Program-made: the position numbers and the translations under genes
Source of the DNA: Deltaproteobacteria bacterium
Lineage (GTDB): Bacteria; Myxococcota_A; UBA796; SXON01
Assembly: GCA_947484175.1 (NCBI GenBank)
Contig: CANKOI010000045.1
Coordinates: 1-33,116 of the forward strand
DNA: 33,116 bases
Reading direction: 5' to 3'
In this document: one piece after another, positions 25,797 to 33,116 of the stretch
Position numbering within the stretch: position 1 is the stretch's first letter
Layout of the letters: every line of letters starts with the position of its first letter
The notes under the pieces: generated by a model
Databases searched by the model: none
The model's input: only the letters and a program-made list of their open reading frames with translations
Told to the model about the DNA's origin: nothing

Positions 25797-28205
25797 TTAG
25801 TAGAGTAGCCGATAGCCTGCCAGTACGCGAAGCCCACCTGCGTTTCCTGCGAGGGTGATGGCGCCCTCGGGCGCGAGGTAGAGCAGGTACGCCGCCTCCA
25901 CAAACAGCTCCGTCTGCCCGATGCGCCAGCCGGCCGCGCCATGGGCATCCACGCCGGGCGGAGACAAGCCGAAGCCGCCGACCTGTTCCCCGTCGGCGTA
26001 GACGGCGGAAAGGGAGTAGGGCACGAGCACGATGCCCAGACCCGCGCCGAGGGAAAACCGGGGCCCGCGGTCTGTGAGGGTGGCCCCTACCTCTATGGGC
26101 AAGAAGGTGCCCTCCGCGTGCACACTCTCCCCGCCGCTCATCACGCGTTCATCGAGGCCGTAGAGGCCAAGCCCGGCGCGGAGGGAGAGCCCCTCGAGTG
26201 GAAGTTTGTGCTCCACCCCGAAGGACCCCCATGGGCTGGCAACCACGGCGAAGTTCGTGGTCCAGCCCACCCCCGCCCACACGAGCCCACGCACCGGGCG
26301 CGGCGCCACCGAGAGCGTGGTCGACACCGTGCCCGCCTGAGTCGTCGCGGAGATCTGCACCTCCCGCGCCCCCGCTTGGGCGGCGGGGCTGAAGTCGGCG
26401 ACCAGCGCACCGTCGGCCTGCACCGTGGGCAGGCCCACGGCTCCCTCGGAGGCCGTAATCGTGAGCGGTTCATCACGAACCAGCCCGCCGGCGGCGTCGA
26501 GCATCCGCACACGAATGCGGGCGGTGGCGCCGGCGCCGAGGGTGAGAGTTCGCGGCTCCGTGTCCAGGATCACCTGCCGCACGCGCCCGCTACGGATGGC
26601 GATCTCGACTTGAGCTTCAAGATCGCTGCGATCAGCGGCAGAGGCCGCGATGCAGTCGGTGCCGTCGGGGCGGGAGCCGAAGGCGGGGGCCTCGGCCACC
26701 GCGGAGCCGGCCTCCACGCGCACGCGCTGTGCGCCGGCGGAGGGGAGGAGCCAGCGGGCGAAGCCGCGGGCGTCGGTGTTGGTCGGCAAGAGAGCCTCGG
26801 CGCCCACCTGAGCGCGGATTTCCAAGCCGGGCAGCGGGTGCCCGCTTGCATCGAGCGAGCGCGCCACGGCCACCGGGCCCGCTTGGCCCAGCCCGATGCA
26901 CAGCCGCAGTTCAGCGGGAGGGCCGATGCCGGTGGCGGGAGACCATCGGGCCTGCAGGTGGTCGCCGCCCAGTGCAGCTGCTCCCGTCCCGTCGTACTCG
27001 CCCCGCACCACGCCGTTCACCACGGAGGTCACGAGCGCCCCGTGCGCCACGCTGAGCTGCACTCCGTCGATGGGAAGGCGCTCCCCGGAGGCGTCGACCA
27101 GCGCGGCCTGCACCTCGGCGAGGGGGAAGTCGGCCGAGAGCACCTCCGGGTATACGCGTATGGTCAGGGCAGCCGGCACGGGGGGCCGAGGGGGCAGGCG
27201 GACGGTGAGCGTGGTTTCGGCGAGGGAGCAGCCCACGGTCATCCCCACAGGACCGCCGGAAGCAGGCGTCCATCGCCATCGGCCGCGGTCCAGCGGGGCT
27301 GGCGGGTCGGCCGCGCCAGTGCCGGATCGGCAGGTTGGCGGCACCCCACTCCACGCGGCGCCACGCGCATCCGTGGCCGCGAGCCACAGCTCCCCTCCCC
27401 GCGCCGTCGCCACCGCGGCACCGAGCAGCACCGGCCGTTGCGAAGCCGGTACCGCTTGGCTGAGCTTCTGCGTGTTGCCCAGATCGTCGGACACCGACAA
27501 CTCGTAGGTGCTCTCGCCGGGGAACGCATCAAACGTCACGGTCGCAGTGCCATCCGAGCCCGACGAAAACGGACCGTACCCGCGGCCGCCGAGGCGGATC
27601 GTGATCCGACTCCCAGCCTCTGCGGCTACGTTTCCGGTGATGCGGGCGCGCAGGCGCGTGGCCCCGAAGGCGGGAGGTGCCGCCGGCTGCGAACGCAGGC
27701 TGGCGGCCACGAGGAGCGGGCGCGCCACCCGCTCGCCGCCGAGGGTGATGGTGGCGGCATAGCCCTCCGCGACGGACCGCACGGGGCCGACCGTGCCTTC
27801 CGAGGTGTACACGACGACGTCGCCGGAGTGCGTGGCGCCCGCGGCGCGAAGGAAGAGCTCGACCGTGCCGTCGGCGAGGGCCGCGTCGGCCGGAACAGTG
27901 AGATCGACGGCAGGCGAACGGCCGCGCTGGACGGGCACCACAGCAGCGAGAATGCCGTCGGTGGTGAGGGCTGTGAGGCGCAGCTCCTTGCCCTCCGGGG
28001 GCCCGATCTCGACGAGCAGGGTGCCGTCCGTGCGGGTCTCCGACCCAAGGAGCGGCGCGCCCGACACCTCAACGTCGGCAGGGGCGAGCGGGGCCGTGCA
28101 GCCTTCGCACCACACGCCGATCGTCGAGCGGGCTCCTGGCTCGACAATACCGACCGGCACCCACACAAGGAGCTCGGCGGCCACAGCACTCGCCACGAGC
28201 CACAT
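25797..28205 (-). CDS. Secreted Ig-like protein with C-terminal putative outer-membrane beta-barrel
   Basis: An 802-residue protein. The ATG at 28205 gives a hydrophobic export signal (WLVASAVAAELLVWVPVG). An in-frame start at 28298 is less likely because it would overlap the divergent gene. Residues about 30-630 are beta-rich with invasin/carboxypeptidase-like Ig segments (VTFDAFPGESTYELSVSDDL, ITASEGAVGLPTVQADG). The last roughly 165 residues alternate hydrophobic and polar residues in about eight strands with Gly-rich turns (LSLRAGLGLYGLDERV, RFSLGAGLGIVLVPYSLSAV, TELFVEAAYLLYLAP) and end LRVLAGYRLLY, an aromatic C-terminus like the BAM beta-signal. This suggests an outer-membrane anchor. 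The barrel was judged by eye. It is probably first in the operon. Confidence 0.78.
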   Translation of the reverse strand: MWLVASAVAAELLVWVPVGIVEPGARSTIGVWCEGCTAPLAPADVEVSGAPLLGSETRTDGTLLVEIGPPEGKELRLTALTTDGILAAVVPVQRGRSPAVDLTVPADAALADGTVELFLRAAGATHSGDVVVYTSEGTVGPVRSVAEGYAATITLGGERVARPLLVAASLRSQPAAPPAFGATRLRARITGNVAAEAGSRITIRLGGRGYGPFSSGSDGTATVTFDAFPGESTYELSVSDDLGNTQKLSQAVPASQRPVLLGAAVATARGGELWLAATDARGAAWSGVPPTCRSGTGAADPPAPLDRGRWRWTPASGGPVGMTVGCSLAETTLTVRLPPRPPVPAALTIRVYPEVLSADFPLAEVQAALVDASGERLPIDGVQLSVAHGALVTSVVNGVVRGEYDGTGAAALGGDHLQARWSPATGIGPPAELRLCIGLGQAGPVAVARSLDASGHPLPGLEIRAQVGAEALLPTNTDARGFARWLLPSAGAQRVRVEAGSAVAEAPAFGSRPDGTDCIAASAADRSDLEAQVEIAIRSGRVRQVILDTEPRTLTLGAGATARIRVRMLDAAGGLVRDEPLTITASEGAVGLPTVQADGALVADFSPAAQAGAREVQISATTQAGTVSTTLSVAPRPVRGLVWAGVGWTTNFAVVASPWGSFGVEHKLPLEGLSLRAGLGLYGLDERVMSGGESVHAEGTFLPIEVGATLTDRGPRFSLGAGLGIVLVPYSLSAVYADGEQVGGFGLSPPGVDAHGAAGWRIGQTELFVEAAYLLYLAPEGAITLAGNAGGLRVLAGYRLLY

Positions 28206-28251
28206 CACCTGCCTGCAGGCTATCCTGTCGGCCGCCGCCGGCCGCGGATAG
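28206..28251. promoter_or_regulatory. Divergent intergenic region with a 10-bp palindrome
   Basis: The 46-bp gap between two divergent genes holds the perfect palindrome GCCTGCAGGC (28211-28220), followed by TATCCT (28221-28226), a weak -10-like hexamer on the plus strand. A shared operator is possible; the site may also be chance in GC-rich DNA. Confidence 0.22.
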
Positions 28252-29421
28252 ATGGCGCCGATGGTGCTTCTATCGCTCCTCGCTTGCGGTCCCAACATCG
28301 CATCGCTCTACGAGGCGGAGCGGAAACACGCGCTCACTGTGGCTTCCACGGCGCCCGAGGGGTGGGAGCCCGACCTCATCGTTTCAGCGGGCATCGGCAC
28401 GCTGGAGACGCTCGTGCGCGTGCGGCTCGACGGCGCGTTGGAAGAGTTGGCCCCGCCCCGCAAGGGCGCCGGCCTCGGCACCATCACGCCCAACCTGAAG
28501 GTGAAGCATGTGAGCCTCACTCCGAGCGACGTCTGCGACGCGTGCCTGCAACTGCGCGTCGAGCTGGGAGGCGACGTGTCCACCGTGCTTCTCGGCGCGC
28601 GGCTCTCCACCGGCGTGGAGGGCATGGTGAAGGGACAGGTGGAGCTCGGCGTGCAGGAAGGTCGCCGCGTAGTGGTGCAGGTTCGCCAGATCAACAAGGT
28701 GGAGCTAGGGGCGCGCGATTTCGACCCCCTCGGGCTCGGAAGCATCGACTCCCTTTTCGGTGCGCAGGTGCGATCGCTGGTGGCGGCCGCGCTTCCCCCC
28801 ATCCCGGTGGTGGATCTCGCTGCCACCACGCTGCCGGTGCGGCTGTTGCGGGTAAAGCGCCACGAGGAGGGAGTGCGGGTGGAAGTGCTCACCGATGTGC
28901 CGGGCGCTACCGCTGCCCGCATCGCCGACGTGGGGGGCGAGCGCCTGCGCTTGGGCGTGTCCGAGTCCGCTCTCACCGGCCTCGTGCGCCGCGCTGCTTT
29001 TGAGCGGGGCCTGCTCCCCGAGCTCGACATGGGCATCGACCCCCGGCGGCTCGACGTGGAGGGCGACCGGTTCACGCTCGACCTTCGCCTCTGGCGCCTC
29101 GTGGGCGCCGGCTGGTGGCGCGACTACACCGCCGCCGGCACCCTCGGCGTTGCGGACGGCCAACTTCGCCTCGATGTCACGAAGGGTTCGGTGAAGGAGA
29201 CGGGCGCCTCGCCGGGCGCTGGCCTCGTAGACCCGCTCGCCGCCCTCTTTCAATCCGAAGTGCTCAAGGCGATTGCGCAAAATCTCGATCGCAGCCTGCC
29301 CGCGGCGACCGGCTCGAAAAACTCGGGGCTCCGGGCGCGCACGGTGGCCACCGCCGTACGCGGCGAGGGCGACACCCTCGTCGTTGATGCCGAGCTGCGC
29401 ACCGCGGGCGCCAGCCGGTGA
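28252..29421 (+). CDS. Unrecognised lipoprotein
   Basis: A 389-residue protein with a short signal ending LLSLLAC (Cys12), a lipobox. The remainder is rich in alternating beta-type segments (LVRVRLDGALEELAP, LRVELGGDVSTVLLG, VVVQVRQINKVELG) with a longer second half (DRFTLDLRLWRLVGAGWWRD). The pattern faintly resembles lipid-binding TULIP/BPI-like or DUF4403-type proteins, but I cannot confirm that. One CxxC pair (CDACLQLRVEL) occurs near residue 100. The start may be ATG at 28252 or ATG at 28261. The stop overlaps the SGNH hydrolase start (GTGA), so the two are translationally coupled. Confidence 0.72.
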   Translation: MAPMVLLSLLACGPNIASLYEAERKHALTVASTAPEGWEPDLIVSAGIGTLETLVRVRLDGALEELAPPRKGAGLGTITPNLKVKHVSLTPSDVCDACLQLRVELGGDVSTVLLGARLSTGVEGMVKGQVELGVQEGRRVVVQVRQINKVELGARDFDPLGLGSIDSLFGAQVRSLVAAALPPIPVVDLAATTLPVRLLRVKRHEEGVRVEVLTDVPGATAARIADVGGERLRLGVSESALTGLVRRAAFERGLLPELDMGIDPRRLDVEGDRFTLDLRLWRLVGAGWWRDYTAAGTLGVADGQLRLDVTKGSVKETGASPGAGLVDPLAALFQSEVLKAIAQNLDRSLPAATGSKNSGLRARTVATAVRGEGDTLVVDAELRTAGASR

Positions 29422-30791
29422 GGCGACTGCACCGTCGGCGTGCCCTCTTCGGGCTCGTCGTGGCCGGACTGCTGCTCGGTGCCGGAGAGCTCTACTTCCG
29501 CGCGAACCCCGTGCCCCGGATGGGCGACATTCCCGCGGCCACCGAGGGCGCCGACACACTGATGCGGGGCAACCCGTGGCTGCTGTGGGAGCTCATCCCC
29601 GGGGACCATTTCGAGCAGGGCGGCCACGTGCACGTGAATGCGGCGGGATTCCGCGGGCCGGAGCGCGCGCCGAAGGAGCGCACCCGACTCCTCGCCGTTG
29701 GCGACAGCTCCGTGTACGGGTTCGGGCTCGACGACAACGAGGTGTTCACCGCCCGCCTCGAGGCCGCGCACGACGCCGACTTCATCAACGCGGCCGTGCC
29801 CGGCTACTCCACCTTTCAGAGCCTGAACCTGCTGCGCGGCCGGGCGCTCGACCTCGAGCCCGACGTGCTCCTCGTGGGAAATCTCTGGAGCGACAACAAC
29901 TTCGACAGCTTCGTAGACCGCGAGCTGCTCGCCGACTACGCGGGGTGGGTCGAATCACCCGTCGCACACATCCGCCACGGCCTAGAGGGCTCGGCGCTGT
30001 TCCGCGGGCTGGACTGGAACATGCGGGTGTCGAGGCGGGAGGGGTCCGCGAGAACCGTGGGCTGGCAGCCGGGGAGTGAGGCGCCCCGCTCTGGAAAGCG
30101 GCGCGTATCGATCCTCGACTACGCCACCAACCTCAGCCACTTCTGCTCGATCATGCACCAGCGCCAGGGCGGCGTGATCTTCCTGCTGCTGCCGAACCGC
30201 GAGGACCTTTCGCAGCGGGCCCCCTCCCCGGCCTGGCGACCGTATCGCACCGCGATGCTTGAAGTGGCCCGTGCCTGCGGGGCTCCGCTAGTGGACGGTC
30301 CGGCCGCATTCCAGACCAGCGGAAGCACCGCGGACACGCTGTTCATCGACCAGATGCACCCCTCGGCCGCGGGGCATGCCCTGCTCGCGGAGGCCGTTGC
30401 GGCCACCTTGGCTGGGCTCGACTGGCCGAAGCAGCCCCTCCGCATCGGGGGCCCGCCCGCACTCGTCGAGGTGCCCGCCGACCCCTACGAGGGGCGCGGC
30501 GGCAGCGCCGAGCCCGCCGACGCTCGCCCCGCCACCCTCCGCCTCACGGTGAGCGTGTCGCAGGCATTCCTGCCCGCTACCGTCGCGGTCCACGACGCCG
30601 ACGAGCCCGATGCCGCCGAGCCCCTCGGCAGCGCCCCGCTCACGCCGGAGGGACTACACGACGGCGAAACGGTGCTCCAAGTGCGCCTCAGCCGGCTGCC
30701 CACCCGAGTGCGAGTGGTCGTTGAAGGCCGGGAGCGTCGGAGCGCGACGGCGGGAGTGGAGGGCGGCGCGGCGAGGGTGGAGTTCAGGTAG
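29418..30791 (+). CDS. Membrane-anchored SGNH/GDSL-type hydrolase
   Basis: A 457-residue protein with an N-terminal basic stretch and hydrophobic helix (FGLVVAGLLLGAGELYF). The SGNH pattern follows: block I LLAVGDSSVYGFGL (catalytic Ser in GDS), block II Gly in NAAVPGYSTF, a block III-like GNLWSDNNFD (Asn in a variant context), and block V IDQMHPSAAGHALLAEAV with the catalytic Asp and His. A beta-rich domain of about 110 residues ends the protein. SGNH enzymes act as esterases or as O-acetyl-group hydrolases and transferases on cell-surface glycans; the substrate here is unknown. It is coupled to the upstream lipoprotein, suggesting a shared envelope role. Confidence 0.85.
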   Translation: MRRLHRRRALFGLVVAGLLLGAGELYFRANPVPRMGDIPAATEGADTLMRGNPWLLWELIPGDHFEQGGHVHVNAAGFRGPERAPKERTRLLAVGDSSVYGFGLDDNEVFTARLEAAHDADFINAAVPGYSTFQSLNLLRGRALDLEPDVLLVGNLWSDNNFDSFVDRELLADYAGWVESPVAHIRHGLEGSALFRGLDWNMRVSRREGSARTVGWQPGSEAPRSGKRRVSILDYATNLSHFCSIMHQRQGGVIFLLLPNREDLSQRAPSPAWRPYRTAMLEVARACGAPLVDGPAAFQTSGSTADTLFIDQMHPSAAGHALLAEAVAATLAGLDWPKQPLRIGGPPALVEVPADPYEGRGGSAEPADARPATLRLTVSVSQAFLPATVAVHDADEPDAAEPLGSAPLTPEGLHDGETVLQVRLSRLPTRVRVVVEGRERRSATAGVEGGAARVEFR

Positions 30792-30801
30792 GGGGGGGGC
30801 C

Positions 30802-31212
30802 TCAGCCCTCCAGCCCATCCCGGAGGCTCAACAGCGCACGCCGCCAATCGTCGTCGACCTGCTTGGCCACGGCCGCATCCTCTAGGGTTGCGCCGGACTG
30901 GAGCAGGTTGACGACAGTCTGTCCCGCTTGCCGCGCCATCGTGAACGTGAGCGCCGTGGACTGCCACGGGCCGGGGCTGAACTTGTCGAAGTGCATCTCC
31001 AGCTTCGAGGTGGGGCGCACAGTGTGGAACCGGCCCGTTTCCGTGAGCGGCCCGTCGTCGCCCTCGATCGTGATGGAGAATCGACCGGCCACCGTCGCAA
31101 TGACCGTGGCTTCGTCGGCCAACCACGACTTCAACCCGTCGGGGGTGGTGAGCGCGGCCCAGATGGCGCGAGGGCTGGCTTCGATGCTGATCTGGCGGCG
31201 AATGGTGCTCAT
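30802..31212 (-). CDS. SRPBCC (AHSA1-like) protein
   Basis: A 136-residue single-domain protein. The START-like fold is indicated by the N-terminal strand ISIEASPRAIWAALTTPDGL, then SWLADEATVIATVAGRFSI, a central TLTFTM-like strand (ALTFTMARQAGQTVVNLLQSG) and a C-terminal helix (VDDDWRRALLSLRDGL). Such proteins bind hydrophobic ligands or assist Hsp90-type systems; the ligand is not predictable. It is convergent with the SGNH gene 10 nt away and divergent from the propeller lipoprotein across 60 bp. Confidence 0.85.
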   Translation of the reverse strand: MSTIRRQISIEASPRAIWAALTTPDGLKSWLADEATVIATVAGRFSITIEGDDGPLTETGRFHTVRPTSKLEMHFDKFSPGPWQSTALTFTMARQAGQTVVNLLQSGATLEDAAVAKQVDDDWRRALLSLRDGLEG

Positions 31213-31272
31213 CGCCGCGGAACGTAGCCCGGCAAAGGTCGCCGCGCAGGCAGGCCGGGGCTACGATGCGCC

Positions 31273-32226
31273 GTGCGCCGGACCCGCCCATTCGCCCTTC
31301 CTTTCATGCTCGCAGGCGCGTGCACGGAGGTCGACGAACCCGGCTTTCTCGGCGGCGACGACCCACTCCACGAAGGAACGTGGGCGGGACAGGTGCCCGA
31401 CGGAGGGTTCGGAAGCCGCCTCGCGAGCGATGGCAGTCGGGTGTGGGCGAGCTCCCCGTTTGCGGCGCGGGTGGACGAGTTGACGACCCGAGGCGCGCTC
31501 GGCAACTCCCTCACCAGCGAAGGCGGGAGCTTCTTCGGCGCGGGGCTGGCAACGGTCGGAGGGGCGCTCGCCGTCGGCTCGCCCGGCCGCGGCGAACTGC
31601 TGGTGGATGGCGTCATCGTGGCCACCGAGCCCGGCCTCGGCGGCGTGGTCGCCAGCGACGGCACACGCTGGGCGGCGAGTACTCCCAGCGGCTGGCGCTC
31701 CAGCGACGGTGCGATCGGCACGCTGGGCCGCCGCCCCGATGCGCTCGTTTGGTCTGAGGGGGCCGTGGTGGCGGGCGCGGCCTTCGGCACGACCGCGATG
31801 TGGGCCGGCGTGCCGATGGTGGCGCATGCGCGCAACGCGGCCACTGACGAGCTCGGCTTCGCGCTGGCGTCGTGCCCCGACAAGAACGGCGCAGGGGTCG
31901 TGTGGGCCGGCGCGCCTGGCGCCGGCACAATCGTGCCGGCGGGTGGCGCGCCGCTAGGTCCGGGCACCGGCCGCTTCGGGGCGGCGATCGCCTGTGGCAG
32001 CGAGGCCGGCGTGCTGTTCGTCGGCGCGCCCGGCGCCGACGAACACGCCGGAGCGCTCTACCGCGTGGAGGGGGGCGCGGCGGTACAGGTGCTCTCCGGC
32101 GCGGAGAGCGACGAGTTGGGTACCGCCGTGCTCGTTGCGGGGGGGCGGGTGTTCGTCGGGGCCCCCGGCGGCGCCGAGAGCCCGGGGAGGGTGCTGGCGA
32201 TCCCCGAGGCCGAGCTGGCGCGCTGA
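31273..32226 (+). CDS. Degenerate seven-blade FG-GAP-like lipoprotein
   Basis: A 317-residue protein. The GTG at 31273 gives a basic N-terminus and a hydrophobic stretch ending LAGAC (Cys17), a plausible but imperfect lipobox, followed by TEVDEP as in the larger surface lipoprotein (CTEV). Seven short repeats can be aligned by their VxxSP/VGAPG cores (WASSPF, LAVGSPGRG, WAASTPSG, VVAGAAFG, VWAGAPGAG, LFVGAPGADEHAG, VFVGAPGGAESPG), implying a small seven-bladed propeller. Unlike the other two propellers it lacks the DxDxDG calcium loops. Its stop overlaps the next ATG by one base (TGATG), so it is coupled to the hydrolase. Confidence 0.78.
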   Translation: MRRTRPFALPFMLAGACTEVDEPGFLGGDDPLHEGTWAGQVPDGGFGSRLASDGSRVWASSPFAARVDELTTRGALGNSLTSEGGSFFGAGLATVGGALAVGSPGRGELLVDGVIVATEPGLGGVVASDGTRWAASTPSGWRSSDGAIGTLGRRPDALVWSEGAVVAGAAFGTTAMWAGVPMVAHARNAATDELGFALASCPDKNGAGVVWAGAPGAGTIVPAGGAPLGPGTGRFGAAIACGSEAGVLFVGAPGADEHAGALYRVEGGAAVQVLSGAESDELGTAVLVAGGRVFVGAPGGAESPGRVLAIPEAELAR

Positions 32227-32885
32227 TGTGGATTCTACTGCCGGGAATCCAGGCGGGGCCGGCGGAGTTCCGCCGGCTCACCCCGCTGTTGCGGGGTGAG
32301 TTTCGCGTGCTCCCGCTGCCGGAGGTGCAGAGCGCCGACCTGCGCGAGCATGCTGCGGCCCTAGTGTCCACCGTGCCGGAGGGCGCCCACGACTTCCTCG
32401 CGGCGAGCTTCGGCGGCCTGGTGGCGTGGGGCCTGCCCGCCGAGCGTGTTCGCTCCCTGACCACCCTCGGCACCCTCCCCTGGCGCACCCCCGCTGCCGA
32501 CCAGAGCGGCCGCCTCGGGCACGCCCTCCGGCTCCTCCCCGACCCCCTCTACCGCCGCCTCTACCGCTCCCGCGTGCGGCAGTCGCTCGCCGCCGATGGT
32601 GCCGACGACGACGTGCTGGCCGCGGTTTCCCTGCCCTCGGCCGCGGTGCTCTCGGCCCGCCTGCGCGCCATCGCCGCGTGGAACCTGCCCGCACACCCGC
32701 CGGTCCGCGCCACTTGGATGTGGGGCGTCACCGACCCGTGGGTGACCTGGGAGAAAGCCGGCGTGGAGGCTGCGGGGCACGAGGCCATCGTGGTTCCCGG
32801 GGGCCACCGCCCGCACCTGAGTCATCCGAGCGAGGTGGTGCGTTGGTTGGAGCGGAGGGACAGAGGAGCTGCGCCAAGCCGATGA
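32226..32885 (+). CDS. Alpha/beta-hydrolase-fold protein
   Basis: A 219-residue protein. The start MWILLPGIQAGPAEF gives the first strand and oxyanion region. The nucleophile elbow is AASFGG (Ser in A-A-S-F-G-G rather than canonical GxSxG). A possible acid residue is in GVTDPWV, and the catalytic His is in GGHRPHLSHPSEV near the C-terminus. It has no signal peptide, so it is probably cytoplasmic, although its partner gene encodes a lipoprotein. The substrate is unknown. The short lid region (LLPDPLYRRLYRSRVRQSL) is basic. Confidence 0.82.
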   Translation: MWILLPGIQAGPAEFRRLTPLLRGEFRVLPLPEVQSADLREHAAALVSTVPEGAHDFLAASFGGLVAWGLPAERVRSLTTLGTLPWRTPAADQSGRLGHALRLLPDPLYRRLYRSRVRQSLAADGADDDVLAAVSLPSAAVLSARLRAIAAWNLPAHPPVRATWMWGVTDPWVTWEKAGVEAAGHEAIVVPGGHRPHLSHPSEVVRWLERRDRGAAPSR

Positions 32886-33116
32886 TGATGTCTGGGTTGC
32901 CCGGGCAATCGAGCCCCGGGAGCCGGGAGACGGGGACCGGGAGACGGGAACCGGGGACCGGGAGACGGAGACGGAGACGGAGACGGGGGCCGGGAGACGG
33001 AGACGGGGACCGGGAGCCGGAGGCGGAGACGGAGACGGGGACCGGGAGACGGGAGACGGAGACGGAGACGGAGACGGAGACGGGGGCCAGGAGACGGGAA
33101 CCGGGGACCGGGAGAC
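32886..33116. repeat. Purine-rich GGAGAC/GGGACC tandem-repeat field, runs off the window
   Basis: After the hydrolase stop come a perfect palindrome TTGCCCGGGCAA (32897-32908) and then, from about 32920, tightly packed 6-nt GGAGAC and 7-nt variants (GGGGACC, GGGAACC, GGGAGAC, GGGGGCC). A 26-bp block at 32941-32966 recurs exactly at 33091-33116, a 150-bp higher-order period. The top strand is G-rich with many runs of three or four G. I see no supported gene here. Confidence 0.85.

Noticed and set aside
25941-29003. A 1020-codon plus-strand open frame spanning the barrel gene and part of the 28252 lipoprotein
   Set aside because: It is a GC-rich shadow frame rich in Arg, Gly and His with no recognisable domain, and it conflicts with better supported genes on both strands.
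32886-33116. CRISPR array at the right end
   Set aside because: Units are 6-7 nt and contiguous, without unique spacers of constant length; no cas gene is near.
1-33116. tRNA, rRNA, insertion sequences, integrase or phage genes
   Set aside because: I found no cloverleaf-like run, rRNA segment, transposase motif or terminal inverted repeats on reading both strands by eye.

Overview
The window is about 33 kb of GC-rich bacterial chromosome with tightly packed genes and many GTG starts. The likely source is Myxococcota or a close deltaproteobacterial relative. The clues are MopE-type metal-binding repeats joined to FG-GAP propellers, a MYXO-CTERM-like tail (Cys motif, hydrophobic helix, Arg cluster), several short-signal lipoproteins, and a ftsH-folP-cdaA-ybbR-glmM-pdxJ-nnr gene order of the kind known from that group. 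This taxonomic call is an inference; no rRNA or tRNA gene was seen.

Left part (1-4201). A ComEA-like helix-hairpin-helix protein, cut by the window edge, and tsaE lie on the minus strand. Opposite them are a DUF475/TerC-type membrane protein and a MopE/FG-GAP lipoprotein. Each of these two plus-strand genes is broken by one apparent 1-nt deletion. They lie between tsaE and the rest of what looks like its ancestral operon.

Housekeeping operon (12732 down to 4206, minus strand). The order is RNHCP-domain protein, ftsH, a polytopic membrane protein, folP, cdaA, a YbbR-domain gene (cdaR-like), glmM, pdxJ and an nnr remnant. From ftsH onward every junction overlaps by 1 or 4 nt, so the genes are probably translationally coupled. 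The set combines membrane proteolysis, folate synthesis, c-di-AMP synthesis with its regulator, the cell-wall precursor enzyme GlmM, and PLP synthesis. The last gene, the NAD(P)HX-repair enzyme, has lost its middle (roughly 300 or more residues) and carries a frameshift.

Middle (12753-14690, plus strand): a probably exported HEAT-repeat protein with a C-terminal cyclophilin domain.

Surface-protein operon (28205 down to 14742, minus strand). It encodes a secreted Ig-like protein with a C-terminal putative outer-membrane beta-barrel, an Ig-like lipoprotein of 1160 residues, a small soluble histidine kinase, a TPR protein, a 1454-residue lipoprotein (seven FG-GAP blades, twelve MopE units, DTGD tract, MYXO-CTERM-like tail) and a YgiQ-family radical SAM protein. 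The first four genes are overlapping or only 2 nt apart. This is the most unusual assembly in the window.

Right end (28252-33116). An unrecognised lipoprotein is coupled to an SGNH hydrolase. Then come an SRPBCC protein (minus), a degenerate seven-blade propeller coupled to an alpha/beta-hydrolase, and a purine-rich GGAGAC/GGGACC repeat field running off the window.
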